In this document: in pieces, positions 56,847-64,000 of the stretch | Numbering within the stretch: the first letter of the stretch is position 1 | Layout: every line of letters starts with the position of its first letter | Assembly: GCF_036346855.1 (NCBI RefSeq) | Contig: NZ_CP107841.1 | Coordinates: 2,422,001 to 2,486,000 of the forward strand | DNA: 64,000 bases | From: Streptomyces europaeiscabiei | GTDB taxonomy: Bacteria > Actinomycetota > Actinomycetes > Streptomycetales > Streptomycetaceae | Direction: 5' to 3' | Notes under the pieces: generated by a model | The model's input: only the letters and a program-made list of their open reading frames with translations | Told to the model about the DNA's origin: nothing | The model's database searches: none | Translations under genes and position numbers: made by a program

Positions 56847-58193
56847 CTAGCCCTTCTGCTCGTTCCACTCCGCCTGCGCCTTGTTCAGCTGGTCGGCCAG
56901 CGAGTCCAGGAAGTCCTTCGCGCCGGTCTGCCCGTCCATCACCTTCTGGAAGGCCGGCTCGTTGTCGGTCTTCGAGATCGTGTTCCAGTCCGGCAGGTAG
57001 TACGGCAGCTGCACGATGGTCGTGGACCCGTCGGTCAGCGCGGCGGCGGCCAGCTTCGTCGGTTCGGCCTCGGAGATCCAGCTGTCCTTCGCGGCGTCGT
57101 TGTTCGCCGGCACCTGCCCCGCCGACTTGTTGAACTTGGAGTTCTCCTCGTGCGAGAGGGCGAACTCGATGAACTTCCAGGCCGCGTCCTTGTTCTTCGA
57201 GCTCTTGAACAGCCCCAGCCCGTCGACCGGGTTGGAGACCTGGACCCGCTTGCCGTCGGGCCCGGTCGGCTGCGGGATGCCCCGGAACTTGTCGACGCCG
57301 AACGCCTTGACGTGGTCCTGGTAGGAGCCCAGGTTGTGGTTGAGCATGCCGATGGTGCCGGAGTCCCACTGGGCGACCATCTTGGTGAAGTCGTTGTTGA
57401 GGTCGGCGGCGGGCGTGACCTTCTTGTAGAGGCCGACGTACTTCTCCAGGGCCTTGACGTTCTTCGGGTCGTTGACCGTGGTCTTCTCACCGCTGGAGTC
57501 CCAGAACGAGGTGATCCCGGACTGTCCGTACATCGCGTCCAGCGCCTGGGCGATGGAGCCGGCGCCACCGCGGATGGTGTAGCCGAACTTGTTCTTGTCC
57601 TTGTCGGTGAGCTTCTCGGCGGCCGCGTAGAACTTGTCCCAGTCGGTCGGCTCCGCCAGGCCCGCCGCCTTGAACAGGTCGGTGCGGTAGTAGAGGACAC
57701 CGTTGTTGGCGGAGGTCGGGATCGAGTAGAGGGCGTCACCGCCGCCGGCGGACTTCAGCGACTCGACCATCGCCTCGTTGAGCTTGCCGCTGAGGGAGGA
57801 CTTGGAGAGCCGGTCGTCCAGGGGCTCCAGCGCGCCCTGCGCGGCGAACCCGGCGGCCATGGCCGCGCCGACACCGCCGACGTCCGGGAGACCACCGCCC
57901 TGGAGGGCGGTGTCGACCTTGGACTGGTACTCGGTGGAGGCGATCCCGACGTATTCGACGTCGATGTCCGCGTTGGCCTTCTCGAAGTCGGCGATGACCT
58001 CCTTCCAGATGTCGGTGCGGACACCGCCGTTGTTGTCCCAGAAGACGATCTTGCCCTTGCCGCTGCCGTCGGAGCCCTTGTCGCCGCCCGCGCCACTGCC
58101 GTCGTCACCGCAGGCGGTGGCGGTCAGCGCGAGTACGGATCCCAGGGCGACGGCCGCGGCGGCGCGCCTGCTTCTGCGATTGCTGATCTTCAT
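56847..58193 (-). CDS. sugar-binding lipoprotein of an ABC transporter (family 1)
   Basis: A 448-residue solute-binding protein with a basic N-terminus, lipobox TATAC (Cys near 28) and a Gly/Ser-rich linker (DGSGAGGDKGSDGSGKGK), then the SBP family 1 fold (IVFWDNNGGVRTDIWKEVI, ALEPLDDRLSKS, YSIPTSANNGVLYYRTDLF, WKFIEFALSHEENSKF). It sits among secreted pectin enzymes and is likely to bind a pectin oligosaccharide, but there are no permease genes beside it in this window. It may work with permeases encoded elsewhere. The ATG follows GAACGG; the Shine-Dalgarno is weak. Confidence 0.9.
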   Translation of the reverse strand: MKISNRRSRRAAAAVALGSVLALTATACGDDGSGAGGDKGSDGSGKGKIVFWDNNGGVRTDIWKEVIADFEKANADIDVEYVGIASTEYQSKVDTALQGGGLPDVGGVGAAMAAGFAAQGALEPLDDRLSKSSLSGKLNEAMVESLKSAGGGDALYSIPTSANNGVLYYRTDLFKAAGLAEPTDWDKFYAAAEKLTDKDKNKFGYTIRGGAGSIAQALDAMYGQSGITSFWDSSGEKTTVNDPKNVKALEKYVGLYKKVTPAADLNNDFTKMVAQWDSGTIGMLNHNLGSYQDHVKAFGVDKFRGIPQPTGPDGKRVQVSNPVDGLGLFKSSKNKDAAWKFIEFALSHEENSKFNKSAGQVPANNDAAKDSWISEAEPTKLAAAALTDGSTTIVQLPYYLPDWNTISKTDNEPAFQKVMDGQTGAKDFLDSLADQLNKAQAEWNEQKG

Positions 58194-58274
58194 TGAACGG
58201 CTCTCTTCTTCTGGATACGAGGGTTATGAAGTTGTGGGGGGTCTGATCGGTCCGGTCTGTCGCCGGGACGGGAC

Positions 58275-60287
58275 TCAGTGGCCGGCGCGCCTGCGATGCG
58301 GCGCCCAGCCGTCCGTCCCCGCGAGGTACTTGGTGACCGTGTAGGTGGAGGCGTCCGAGCCGTCGAGCTGCGGCCGGTCGGCGGTCACACCGGCCCCCGG
58401 CCCGTACGTCCGGTACTCCGTGAACCGCGCGTCCTTCCACGAGAACCCGCTCATGTCCGTCCACGGGGACGACTTGACGGCGGCGGGCAGCTCGGTCTCC
58501 CGGAACAGCACCTGGGCGATGGCGTTCGGCTCGCCGCCCGGGTGCCAGGGCCGGCCGAGGTGGTAGGTCCCGGCGGGCGCGTCGCTGACGACCTTCGATC
58601 TGGTGATCAGGAAGCCGTACGGGTTGTCCTTCCAGGTCGAGGCGGCCGTGATGTAGCCGTTGTTGCTGTTCGAGCCCCGGCTGAGCGCCTTGATCAGGGA
58701 GCGCTCGATCACCGTCGTGGCGCGGCCGTAGACGAAGTCGACATCGCCCTCGATGTACGAGTCGCGGATGTAGACCCGGCTGATGACGTCGAGCCTGGGG
58801 CTGTCGGTCATCAGGGTGTCCTGGTTGCCCAGGAAGGCCGTGTTCTCGAAGACGATCCGGTCGCCGGTCGTCTTCACCGCCAGCGCCTGCTCGCCCTTCA
58901 GCTCGTGCGCGGCCTCGTCGAAGTCGTTGCTGAAGGTGAGGTTGCGGGCGGTCACGTCACTGGCGAGGATCCGCACGGTGGCGCTGCCGTTGGAGCCGCC
59001 GTACTCGGCGGGCGTGTCGTGGACGATGACGGTGTCCGAGCGATCTTGTCCAGTCCCCTGCAGCACCAGGTTCGGCTTGTTCGCGGGGACGAGGACCTTC
59101 GCGCGGTAGGTGCCGGGCGCGATGCGGAGGGTGACGGTGCCGTCGTTGCCGGCGGGCACGGCGTCGACGGCGGCCTGCACGGTCGCGTAGTCACCCGGGA
59201 CGTTCAGCACGGTGTTCGCGCCGATGCCCTTCTGCGGGCCCGAGAAGCGCGTGACCAGCGCGGGGACGGCGGCGGCCCGGTCGAGCCGGTAGGCGTAGAA
59301 GTCCTTCGGGTCGAAGGCCGCGCCCCACGCCTCCTGCCGCCCGCCGACGTTCTTCAGGATCGACCCGCGCTGCACCAACTCGGCGGTGGCGTCGGCCTGG
59401 TAGGGGTGCTGGACCCCGTCGTAGTAGCTGTTCTCGATGACCATCTTCGTCCTGCCGCGCGACCAGTTCCCGTACGTCCACACGGGGTCGCCGTCGGACA
59501 CCTGCGCCGACAGGTAGTTGTTGTAGAGGTGCGCGTAGGCGCAGTTGTCGGCGGAGGGGTTGCGCTGCTTCGTGCCGGTGAACCAGTTGTGGTCGATGGT
59601 GATCTCGGTCTGCACGTTGGTCGTCCAGCCGATGCCGAGGGCCTTGTTGTGGTTCTTGAACTGGTTGTAGGAGACGGTGACGTACCGGCTGTCCTTGCGG
59701 ATGTCGAGGAGTCCGTCGCCCATGCGCTCGAAGCGGTTGTGGTCGATCCAGACATGGTCGACGGTGTCCATCTGGATCGCGTCGAAGTCGGTCGTCTTGC
59801 CGTCCCAGTCGCCCTCGACGTAGCTGTCGCGGATCGTCAGGTTGCGGATGATGACGTTGCTGGTACCGGGGTTGAGGTGCAGCTCACCGTGGACGATCTC
59901 GCCGGTGTCGCCGACGCCGATGATCGTCTTGTCCGAGGTCACGACGATGTCCGAGCCGAAGGGCTCGACATCGATCGCCCCGGCCACCCGGATGACGTAC
60001 GGCTCCTCGGCGGAGGCGTACCTCGCCAGCGAGGCCTGGTCGGTGACGGTCACGACCTTGCCGCCCGCGCCACCGGTGGTACCGCCGTCGAGGGAGGCGA
60101 AGCCGTGCGGCCGGTCACTCCAGCGAGGTGCCCCCGCGGACCGGGCGGTCCCGGCGGACTCGGTGGCAGACCCGGCCGCGGCCTCCGCCGGGGTGAGCGC
60201 GCCGACGACGAACGAGGCGATCAGGGCGGTGACGGCGGCTAAGGCTCTCCCTCGGTGCGGCAAGCGCTTGCTACGGAGGTGCGTCAT
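58275..60287 (-). CDS. secreted PL1 pectate lyase-CE8 pectinesterase fusion
   Basis: A 670-residue bifunctional exported protein. After a signal peptide, residues about 55-330 are a PL1 lyase (GFASLDGGTTGGAGG, FDAIQMDTVDHVWIDHNRFE, DIRKDSRYVTVSYN, and a terminal RNPSADNCAYAHLYNNYL), and residues about 355-660 a CE8 pectinesterase (DYATVQAAVDAVPAGN, KGEQALAVKTTGD, NQDTLMTD, GDVDFVYGRA, LGRPWHPGG). One chain could demethylate and cleave the same pectin. ATG 60287 has GGGAGC about 8 bases upstream. Codon 16 is TTA (60240-60242), so translation should depend on bldA. Confidence 0.92.
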   Translation of the reverse strand: MTHLRSKRLPHRGRALAAVTALIASFVVGALTPAEAAAGSATESAGTARSAGAPRWSDRPHGFASLDGGTTGGAGGKVVTVTDQASLARYASAEEPYVIRVAGAIDVEPFGSDIVVTSDKTIIGVGDTGEIVHGELHLNPGTSNVIIRNLTIRDSYVEGDWDGKTTDFDAIQMDTVDHVWIDHNRFERMGDGLLDIRKDSRYVTVSYNQFKNHNKALGIGWTTNVQTEITIDHNWFTGTKQRNPSADNCAYAHLYNNYLSAQVSDGDPVWTYGNWSRGRTKMVIENSYYDGVQHPYQADATAELVQRGSILKNVGGRQEAWGAAFDPKDFYAYRLDRAAAVPALVTRFSGPQKGIGANTVLNVPGDYATVQAAVDAVPAGNDGTVTLRIAPGTYRAKVLVPANKPNLVLQGTGQDRSDTVIVHDTPAEYGGSNGSATVRILASDVTARNLTFSNDFDEAAHELKGEQALAVKTTGDRIVFENTAFLGNQDTLMTDSPRLDVISRVYIRDSYIEGDVDFVYGRATTVIERSLIKALSRGSNSNNGYITAASTWKDNPYGFLITRSKVVSDAPAGTYHLGRPWHPGGEPNAIAQVLFRETELPAAVKSSPWTDMSGFSWKDARFTEYRTYGPGAGVTADRPQLDGSDASTYTVTKYLAGTDGWAPHRRRAGH

Positions 60288-60320
60288 TGCGGCTCCCAAC
60301 AGGCGTACGAGGACGGGGGG

Positions 60321-61931
60321 TCAGGCGGTCGTGGCTCGCGTGGCGGTGATCCGGAACTGCGTGAACGTGGCCGCCCCGGCGTGTCCCTGGCCGGTGGGCG
60401 CGACCGCGAAGAGGCCGAGCAGAGCGCCGACCCAGCGCCAGGGGGTGGCGGCGAAGACCTGTCCCGAGGGCTCCCACCCCTCCCCCACGTCGTAGGAGAA
60501 GCGGCAGCGCGCCCCGGCCGAGGTCTCGATCCGTAGCCGGGCCCGCCCCTCGGGTGCCGGGCGCGGATGATCGGCGTCCCGTTCCCTCTCGGCAACGGTC
60601 TCGGCGAACCGGTGGACGAGGTGCACGGTCCCGTCGGCACCCCGCTGGAGTCCGATCCAGCGGAACGCGTCCCCGAGCACGGCGAGCCCCGCCCGCACGC
60701 CCGCCTCCTCGCTGTCGAGCCTCAGCTCCACCTCGATGACCGCAGGGATCCCCGGCAGCCGCTGCGTGAGCACATTCGCCAGTTTCCGCAGGTCATGCGC
60801 GTGCACGGAGCGCACGCACGTGAGCCGCAGCCCGTCCCCGGAGTGCTGGGTGGCCCAGCCGTCCTGGGGGTTCGCGGTCCACTGCCACTGGCGTCCGAAG
60901 CGGCCGCCGGGGAAGTCGTCGTCGGTGACGGGCGCGGCCGGCGGCTGCGGCGGCAGCTCCGGCTTGCGGTGCACGGCGACGGGGGCGCCCTCGTCGCCGA
61001 GCACGGGCCAGCCGTCCGGGGCCCAGCGCATCGGCTGGAGGTGGACGACCCGGCCGTACGCGCCTCGCTGCTGGAAGTGCAGGAACCAGTCCTCGTCGGC
61101 CGCCGTGCGCACCCAGCCGCCCTGGTGCGGCCCGTTGACCTCGGTGTCCTTCTGCTCCAGGGCGATCCGCTCCTCGTACGGCCCGAAGAACCCGCGGGAG
61201 CGGAAGACGCCCTGCCAGCCGGTCTCCACTCCCCCGGCGGGGGCGAAGATCCAGTACCAGCCGTCGTGGTGGTAGATCTTGGGCCCTTCCAGCGTGAACC
61301 AGCCCGGGAGCCGGTCCGCGTCGACGATCACCTTGCCCTCGTCGAGCAGCCCGGTGCCGTCGGGCCGCATACGGTGCCCGGTGAGCCGGTTCTTCGTCCC
61401 GGAGCGGGACTTGGCCCAGGCATGCACGAGGTACGCCTCGCCGGTCTCCTCGTCCCACAGCGGGCAGGGGTCGATCAGCCCCTTGCCCTCCTTGACCAGG
61501 TGCGGGCGGGTCCAAGGTCCCCGGATTCCGGGGGCGTTGACCTGGAAGATTCCGTGGTCGGGGTCGCCCCAGAAGATCCAGAACCGGTCGTCGAAGTGCC
61601 GCAGCGAGGGCGCCCACACCCCGCAGTCGTGGCGCGGGACCCTGAACTCGGCCGCCGGTTCCAGGAGTTGCAGCGCGTGGCCGACGAGCGTCCAGTTGAC
61701 CAGGTCCCGGGAGTGGAGCAGGGGAAGACCCGGGGCCCGGCCGAAGCTGGAGGCGGTCATATAGAAGTCGTCGGCCACGCGCAGGACGTCGGGGTCGGAC
61801 CAGTCGGCGTCGAGGACCGGGTTGCGGTAGGTGCCGTCGCCCTGGTCGGCGGAGAACGCGGGCGCGGCGGCCGTGGCGGCGGTGGCGGACGCACCGGCCG
61901 TGGTGGCGAAGGCACCGGATATCGCGCTCAC
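60321..61931 (-). CDS. GH43-family glycosidase with C-terminal beta-sandwich
   Basis: A 536-residue protein with no clear signal peptide. The GH43 propeller runs about 34-320: Asp46 in LDADWSDPDVLRVADDFYM, VWAPSLRHFDDRFWIFWG, and FTLEGPKIYHHDGWYWIFAP with the acid Glu. Residues about 345-525 form the usual C-terminal beta-sandwich (GH43_C2-like). Substrate could be xylo-, arabino- or galacto-oligosaccharides. The GTG start overlaps the stop of the DUF6807 gene (GTGA). It is the last gene of a three-gene coupled run with the oxidoreductase. Confidence 0.9.
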   Translation of the reverse strand: MSAISGAFATTAGASATAATAAAPAFSADQGDGTYRNPVLDADWSDPDVLRVADDFYMTASSFGRAPGLPLLHSRDLVNWTLVGHALQLLEPAAEFRVPRHDCGVWAPSLRHFDDRFWIFWGDPDHGIFQVNAPGIRGPWTRPHLVKEGKGLIDPCPLWDEETGEAYLVHAWAKSRSGTKNRLTGHRMRPDGTGLLDEGKVIVDADRLPGWFTLEGPKIYHHDGWYWIFAPAGGVETGWQGVFRSRGFFGPYEERIALEQKDTEVNGPHQGGWVRTAADEDWFLHFQQRGAYGRVVHLQPMRWAPDGWPVLGDEGAPVAVHRKPELPPQPPAAPVTDDDFPGGRFGRQWQWTANPQDGWATQHSGDGLRLTCVRSVHAHDLRKLANVLTQRLPGIPAVIEVELRLDSEEAGVRAGLAVLGDAFRWIGLQRGADGTVHLVHRFAETVAERERDADHPRPAPEGRARLRIETSAGARCRFSYDVGEGWEPSGQVFAATPWRWVGALLGLFAVAPTGQGHAGAATFTQFRITATRATTA

Positions 61932-62773
61932 GGGCTCACCGCCTTGCGGACGAGGGCCGCGGCCCCGCCCCGGTCGAGGGTGCCGTCGGCGACGACGGTG
62001 ACGATCCGGCGTACGGCGGTCCCGCCCGGTTCGATCGGGAGGCGCTCGGTGTGGGCGAGGGAGGAGCCGACGCCCGGGTACTCGTCGGCGCGGACGAACC
62101 ACGGATCGCGGCGGGTGGTGTCGGTGGCCCCCGCGAAGACGAGCGTCCAGTTGCCGCCGGCCAGGGCGAGCCAGTCGGCGCGGGCCCCGTGGACCTCGGA
62201 CTCGCCCTCCGCGTCGGCGGTGAAGACGCGGGGTGGGGCGGCCTCCTTGCGGGCCCGCCAGAAGAAACCGCCGTACGCGGCGCCGGGGCGGCCGTTGGTG
62301 GCGGGGCTGCCGATCGACACCGGGGCGTCGGTGATGTTGGTGAGGGAGAAGGTGAAGTCCAGCGCCCAGGCGGCGTCGGTGAGTTCCGTGGCCGCGACCG
62401 TACGGCGCTCGCGCAGCAGCTCCCTGCCGGACGCCACCCAGCGCAGTTCCTCGACGAAACCGTCGGGGTCGCGCAGCTGGAAGGCGGTGTGGCGCTGGGA
62501 GCCGTGGTTGTCGAGCTCGGTCGGGCCCAGGTCGCGGACGTAGGTCCGCCCGCCCCAGAAGTTGTGCCCCTCGACGTCGGGAACGGCGACACCGACGCCG
62601 AGGTGGTGGAGGTGGTCGGCGGGGCTCAGTTCGGTGACCGCCGTACCGGACAGGGTGGTGACGGGATGCAGATAGGGGCGGGGGGAGTGCCGCTCCGGCA
62701 GTTCGGGCCGGGTGAGGTAGCGGCCCACCGGACGGCCCGCCACCCGCAGGACCAGGGACTCGTCGGTCGTCAT
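61928..62773 (-). CDS. PmoA-like/DUF6807 protein
   Basis: A 281-residue soluble protein of the PmoA/DUF6807 group, with YLHPVTTLSGTAVTEL, PADHLHHLGVGVAVPDVEGHNFWGG and the final PGVGSSLAHTERLPIEPGG. The group is found beside sugar oxidoreductases and pectin or plant-sugar enzymes, but its activity is not established as far as I know. No signal peptide is seen. The ATG overlaps the stop of the Gfo/Idh/MocA gene (TGATG), and GAGGTGA lies upstream, so it is coupled to that gene and to the GH43 gene that follows. Confidence 0.75.
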   Translation of the reverse strand: MTTDESLVLRVAGRPVGRYLTRPELPERHSPRPYLHPVTTLSGTAVTELSPADHLHHLGVGVAVPDVEGHNFWGGRTYVRDLGPTELDNHGSQRHTAFQLRDPDGFVEELRWVASGRELLRERRTVAATELTDAAWALDFTFSLTNITDAPVSIGSPATNGRPGAAYGGFFWRARKEAAPPRVFTADAEGESEVHGARADWLALAGGNWTLVFAGATDTTRRDPWFVRADEYPGVGSSLAHTERLPIEPGGTAVRRIVTVVADGTLDRGGAAALVRKAVSP

Positions 62774-63972
62774 CAAGTGCTCACCTCTTTCGCCGGTGCT
62801 GCGGGAAGCGCCCAGGAGGCGCCCAGTTCGGAGTAGAGGGCGAGGTTGTCGGCGGCGGCCACGACCAGGCCGTCGATGCCGTCGACGACCCGGCGGTCCT
62901 CGTCGGGCAGCCGGTGCCAGGCCTCGGCCGGGAGCGCGATCGGGTCCGGGGCGACCCGGATCGCCTCGACGACCTTCATGAACGCGCCGGCCACCTCCGG
63001 CGGGACCAGCAGATCGGCGCCGTCGACGAGGTGGTCGACGAGGTTCTCCAGCAGGTCCGTGCGGTGGTACTCGATCTCCTCCGGGCCGTGTCCGGCCCGC
63101 TGGACGAGTACGCGGTCCTGCTTGTACCAGAAGGTGATCCGGCCGCTGGTGCCGTGCACGACGTTGTACGGCTCGCCCGGGTCCTCGGCGCACAGCGTGG
63201 CGGCGACGGTGATCCGGCCGCCGTCGGCGGTGGTGACCCGTACGCACGAGGTGTCGTCGGACTCGATGTCGTTGGCGCGCAGCAGCTCGGTCTCGATGGC
63301 GGTGACGTCCTCGGCACGGCCCGCGCCGGCGAGCGCGAGGCCGGTGGCGACGGCGTGCGCGAGGGGGTTGGTCAGCGCCCCGTCGATCACGTCCACGCCG
63401 TTCAGGCGTCGTTTGCCGGCCCAGGGCGCCCGCCGGTAGTACGCCTCGGCGCGGGCCCAGGCCCCGGCACCGCCGATGCCGACGACCTCACCGATCAGGC
63501 CCTGGGCGACCATCTTCCGGATCGCGGGCACGGCGTGCGAGCCCAGCGACTGGAAGCCGATCTGGCAGACCACGCCGGCTTCCGCGACCCCGTCCGCCAT
63601 CCGGCGGAACTCGGCGTAGGACGGGGCCGGCGGCTTCTCCAGCAGCACGTGCACGCCCCGCCGGGCCGCGGCCAGCGCCAGGTCGGTGTGGGTCGGGATC
63701 GGGGTGCAGATCACGGCGATCGCCGCGCCCGTCGAGTCGAGGAGAGCCCCGAAGTCGGCGGACTGTTCGGGCGTGCCGAGGCCGTCCGGGATCTCGTCCG
63801 CGCCCAGCGGGGTCAGCTCGCAGATGCCGGCGAGCCGGACGATGCCCTTGTCCTGCAGCCGCCGGATGTTCTCCAGGTGCCAGCGGCCGTGGCCCCGGGC
63901 ACCCGCGAGGACGAGCGGAAGCGGGGTGTCGTACGTGGCGGTGTCCGGGTTCTTCTGGTTCATCGGGTTCAT
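62773..63972 (-). CDS. Gfo/Idh/MocA-family oxidoreductase
   Basis: A 399-residue NAD(P)-dependent oxidoreductase. The Rossmann part starts PLVLAGARGHGRWHLENIRR, and the family EKP motif is in VHVLLEKPPAPSYAEF; the C-terminal domain contains GVDVIDGALTNPLAHAVATGLALAG, with the conserved catalytic-site Asp/His pattern. Substrates are sugars or cyclitols. The ATG at 63972 has AGGGAGGATCC just upstream. It begins a coupled three-gene run with the DUF6807 and GH43 genes, implying oxidation of a sugar released by the latter. Confidence 0.88.
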   Translation of the reverse strand: MNPMNQKNPDTATYDTPLPLVLAGARGHGRWHLENIRRLQDKGIVRLAGICELTPLGADEIPDGLGTPEQSADFGALLDSTGAAIAVICTPIPTHTDLALAAARRGVHVLLEKPPAPSYAEFRRMADGVAEAGVVCQIGFQSLGSHAVPAIRKMVAQGLIGEVVGIGGAGAWARAEAYYRRAPWAGKRRLNGVDVIDGALTNPLAHAVATGLALAGAGRAEDVTAIETELLRANDIESDDTSCVRVTTADGGRITVAATLCAEDPGEPYNVVHGTSGRITFWYKQDRVLVQRAGHGPEEIEYHRTDLLENLVDHLVDGADLLVPPEVAGAFMKVVEAIRVAPDPIALPAEAWHRLPDEDRRVVDGIDGLVVAAADNLALYSELGASWALPAAPAKEVST

Positions 63973-64000
63973 CGGATCCTCCCTGCGCCCGCGCCGCGTG
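63973..64000. other. right edge of window
   Basis: Only the upstream region of the Gfo/Idh/MocA gene, with its Shine-Dalgarno sequence, is visible here. Nothing else can be called. Confidence 0.6.

Noticed and set aside
1..64000. Search for transposase, integrase, phage, CRISPR, tRNA or rRNA genes
   Set aside because: No such features were recognised; apart from the short repeats the region looks like ordinary chromosomal sequence.

Overview
The window is high-GC chromosomal DNA from a Streptomyces. Support comes from codon use, frequent GTG starts, ATGA/GTGA/TGATG stop-start overlaps, paired XRE-DUF5753/DUF397 regulators, an ectoine cluster with hydroxylase, Tat-type secreted enzymes and rare in-frame TTA codons. 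From memory only, the gene order resembles the S. coelicolor segment running from pitH2 through cob, ect and a penicillin-binding protein to pectate lyases.

Layout. 1-1.1 kb: start of an alpha/beta hydrolase and a class II aldolase (minus). 1.5-3.2 kb: a PHO box, a Pit phosphate transporter and a small membrane protein. 3.4-5.3 kb: an XRE-DUF5753 regulator, two small membrane proteins with overlapping 3' ends, and a DUF397 protein. 5.5-16.1 kb: a cobalamin operon behind a B12 riboswitch (Cys-rich 22-codon ORF, cobD, cobQ, chelatase I/D fusion, cobO, cobB, a convergent ZIP transporter, a CobE/GbiG-like protein with a His/Cys tail, CbiX with a TTA codon, CobC). The large CobN chelatase subunit is not in the window, and a 26-codon ORF lies between cobQ and the chelatase. 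16.2-23.3 kb (minus): an LplB/LplC/LplA-type sugar importer, a LacI regulator and a DUF2264 protein, with a palindromic operator in front. 23.3-28.3 kb: amidohydrolase, polar amino-acid ABC transporter and a divergent class V aminotransferase. 28.6-31.9 kb: ectABCD. 32-37.4 kb: ECF sigma factor and fused anti-sigma, class V aminotransferase-fold protein, DsbA/FrnE protein, a GNAT gene damaged by a 142-bp tandem duplication, and a DUF1349 protein. 37.5-44.9 kb: ketoglutarate-semialdehyde-type dehydrogenase with divergent IclR regulator, a PBP2-type transpeptidase, an NCS2 purine permease and a SigE-family sigma factor with a membrane partner.

45.0-64.0 kb is a pectin-degradation island: a truncated PL3 relic, a PL4 rhamnogalacturonan lyase, two PL9 lyases, two GH43 enzymes, an esterase, two pectinesterases (CE8), a PL1 lyase, a rhamnogalacturonan acetylesterase, a sugar-binding lipoprotein without permeases, a PL1-CE8 fusion, a DUF6807/PmoA-like protein and a Gfo/Idh/MocA oxidoreductase. 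These would de-esterify and cleave homogalacturonan and RG-I outside the cell. The LplABC-type importer and the semialdehyde dehydrogenase could handle products, but that link is inferred.

The most unusual observations are a 163-bp near-perfect palindrome at 49.7 kb with a 48-bp terminal derivative at 16.1 kb, two families of dispersed intergenic hairpin repeats, TTA codons in cbiX and the PL1-CE8 fusion, the apparent cobN gap, the short ORF between the B12 riboswitch and cobD, the GNAT duplication and the PL3 relic. No transposase, CRISPR array, tRNA or rRNA gene was seen.
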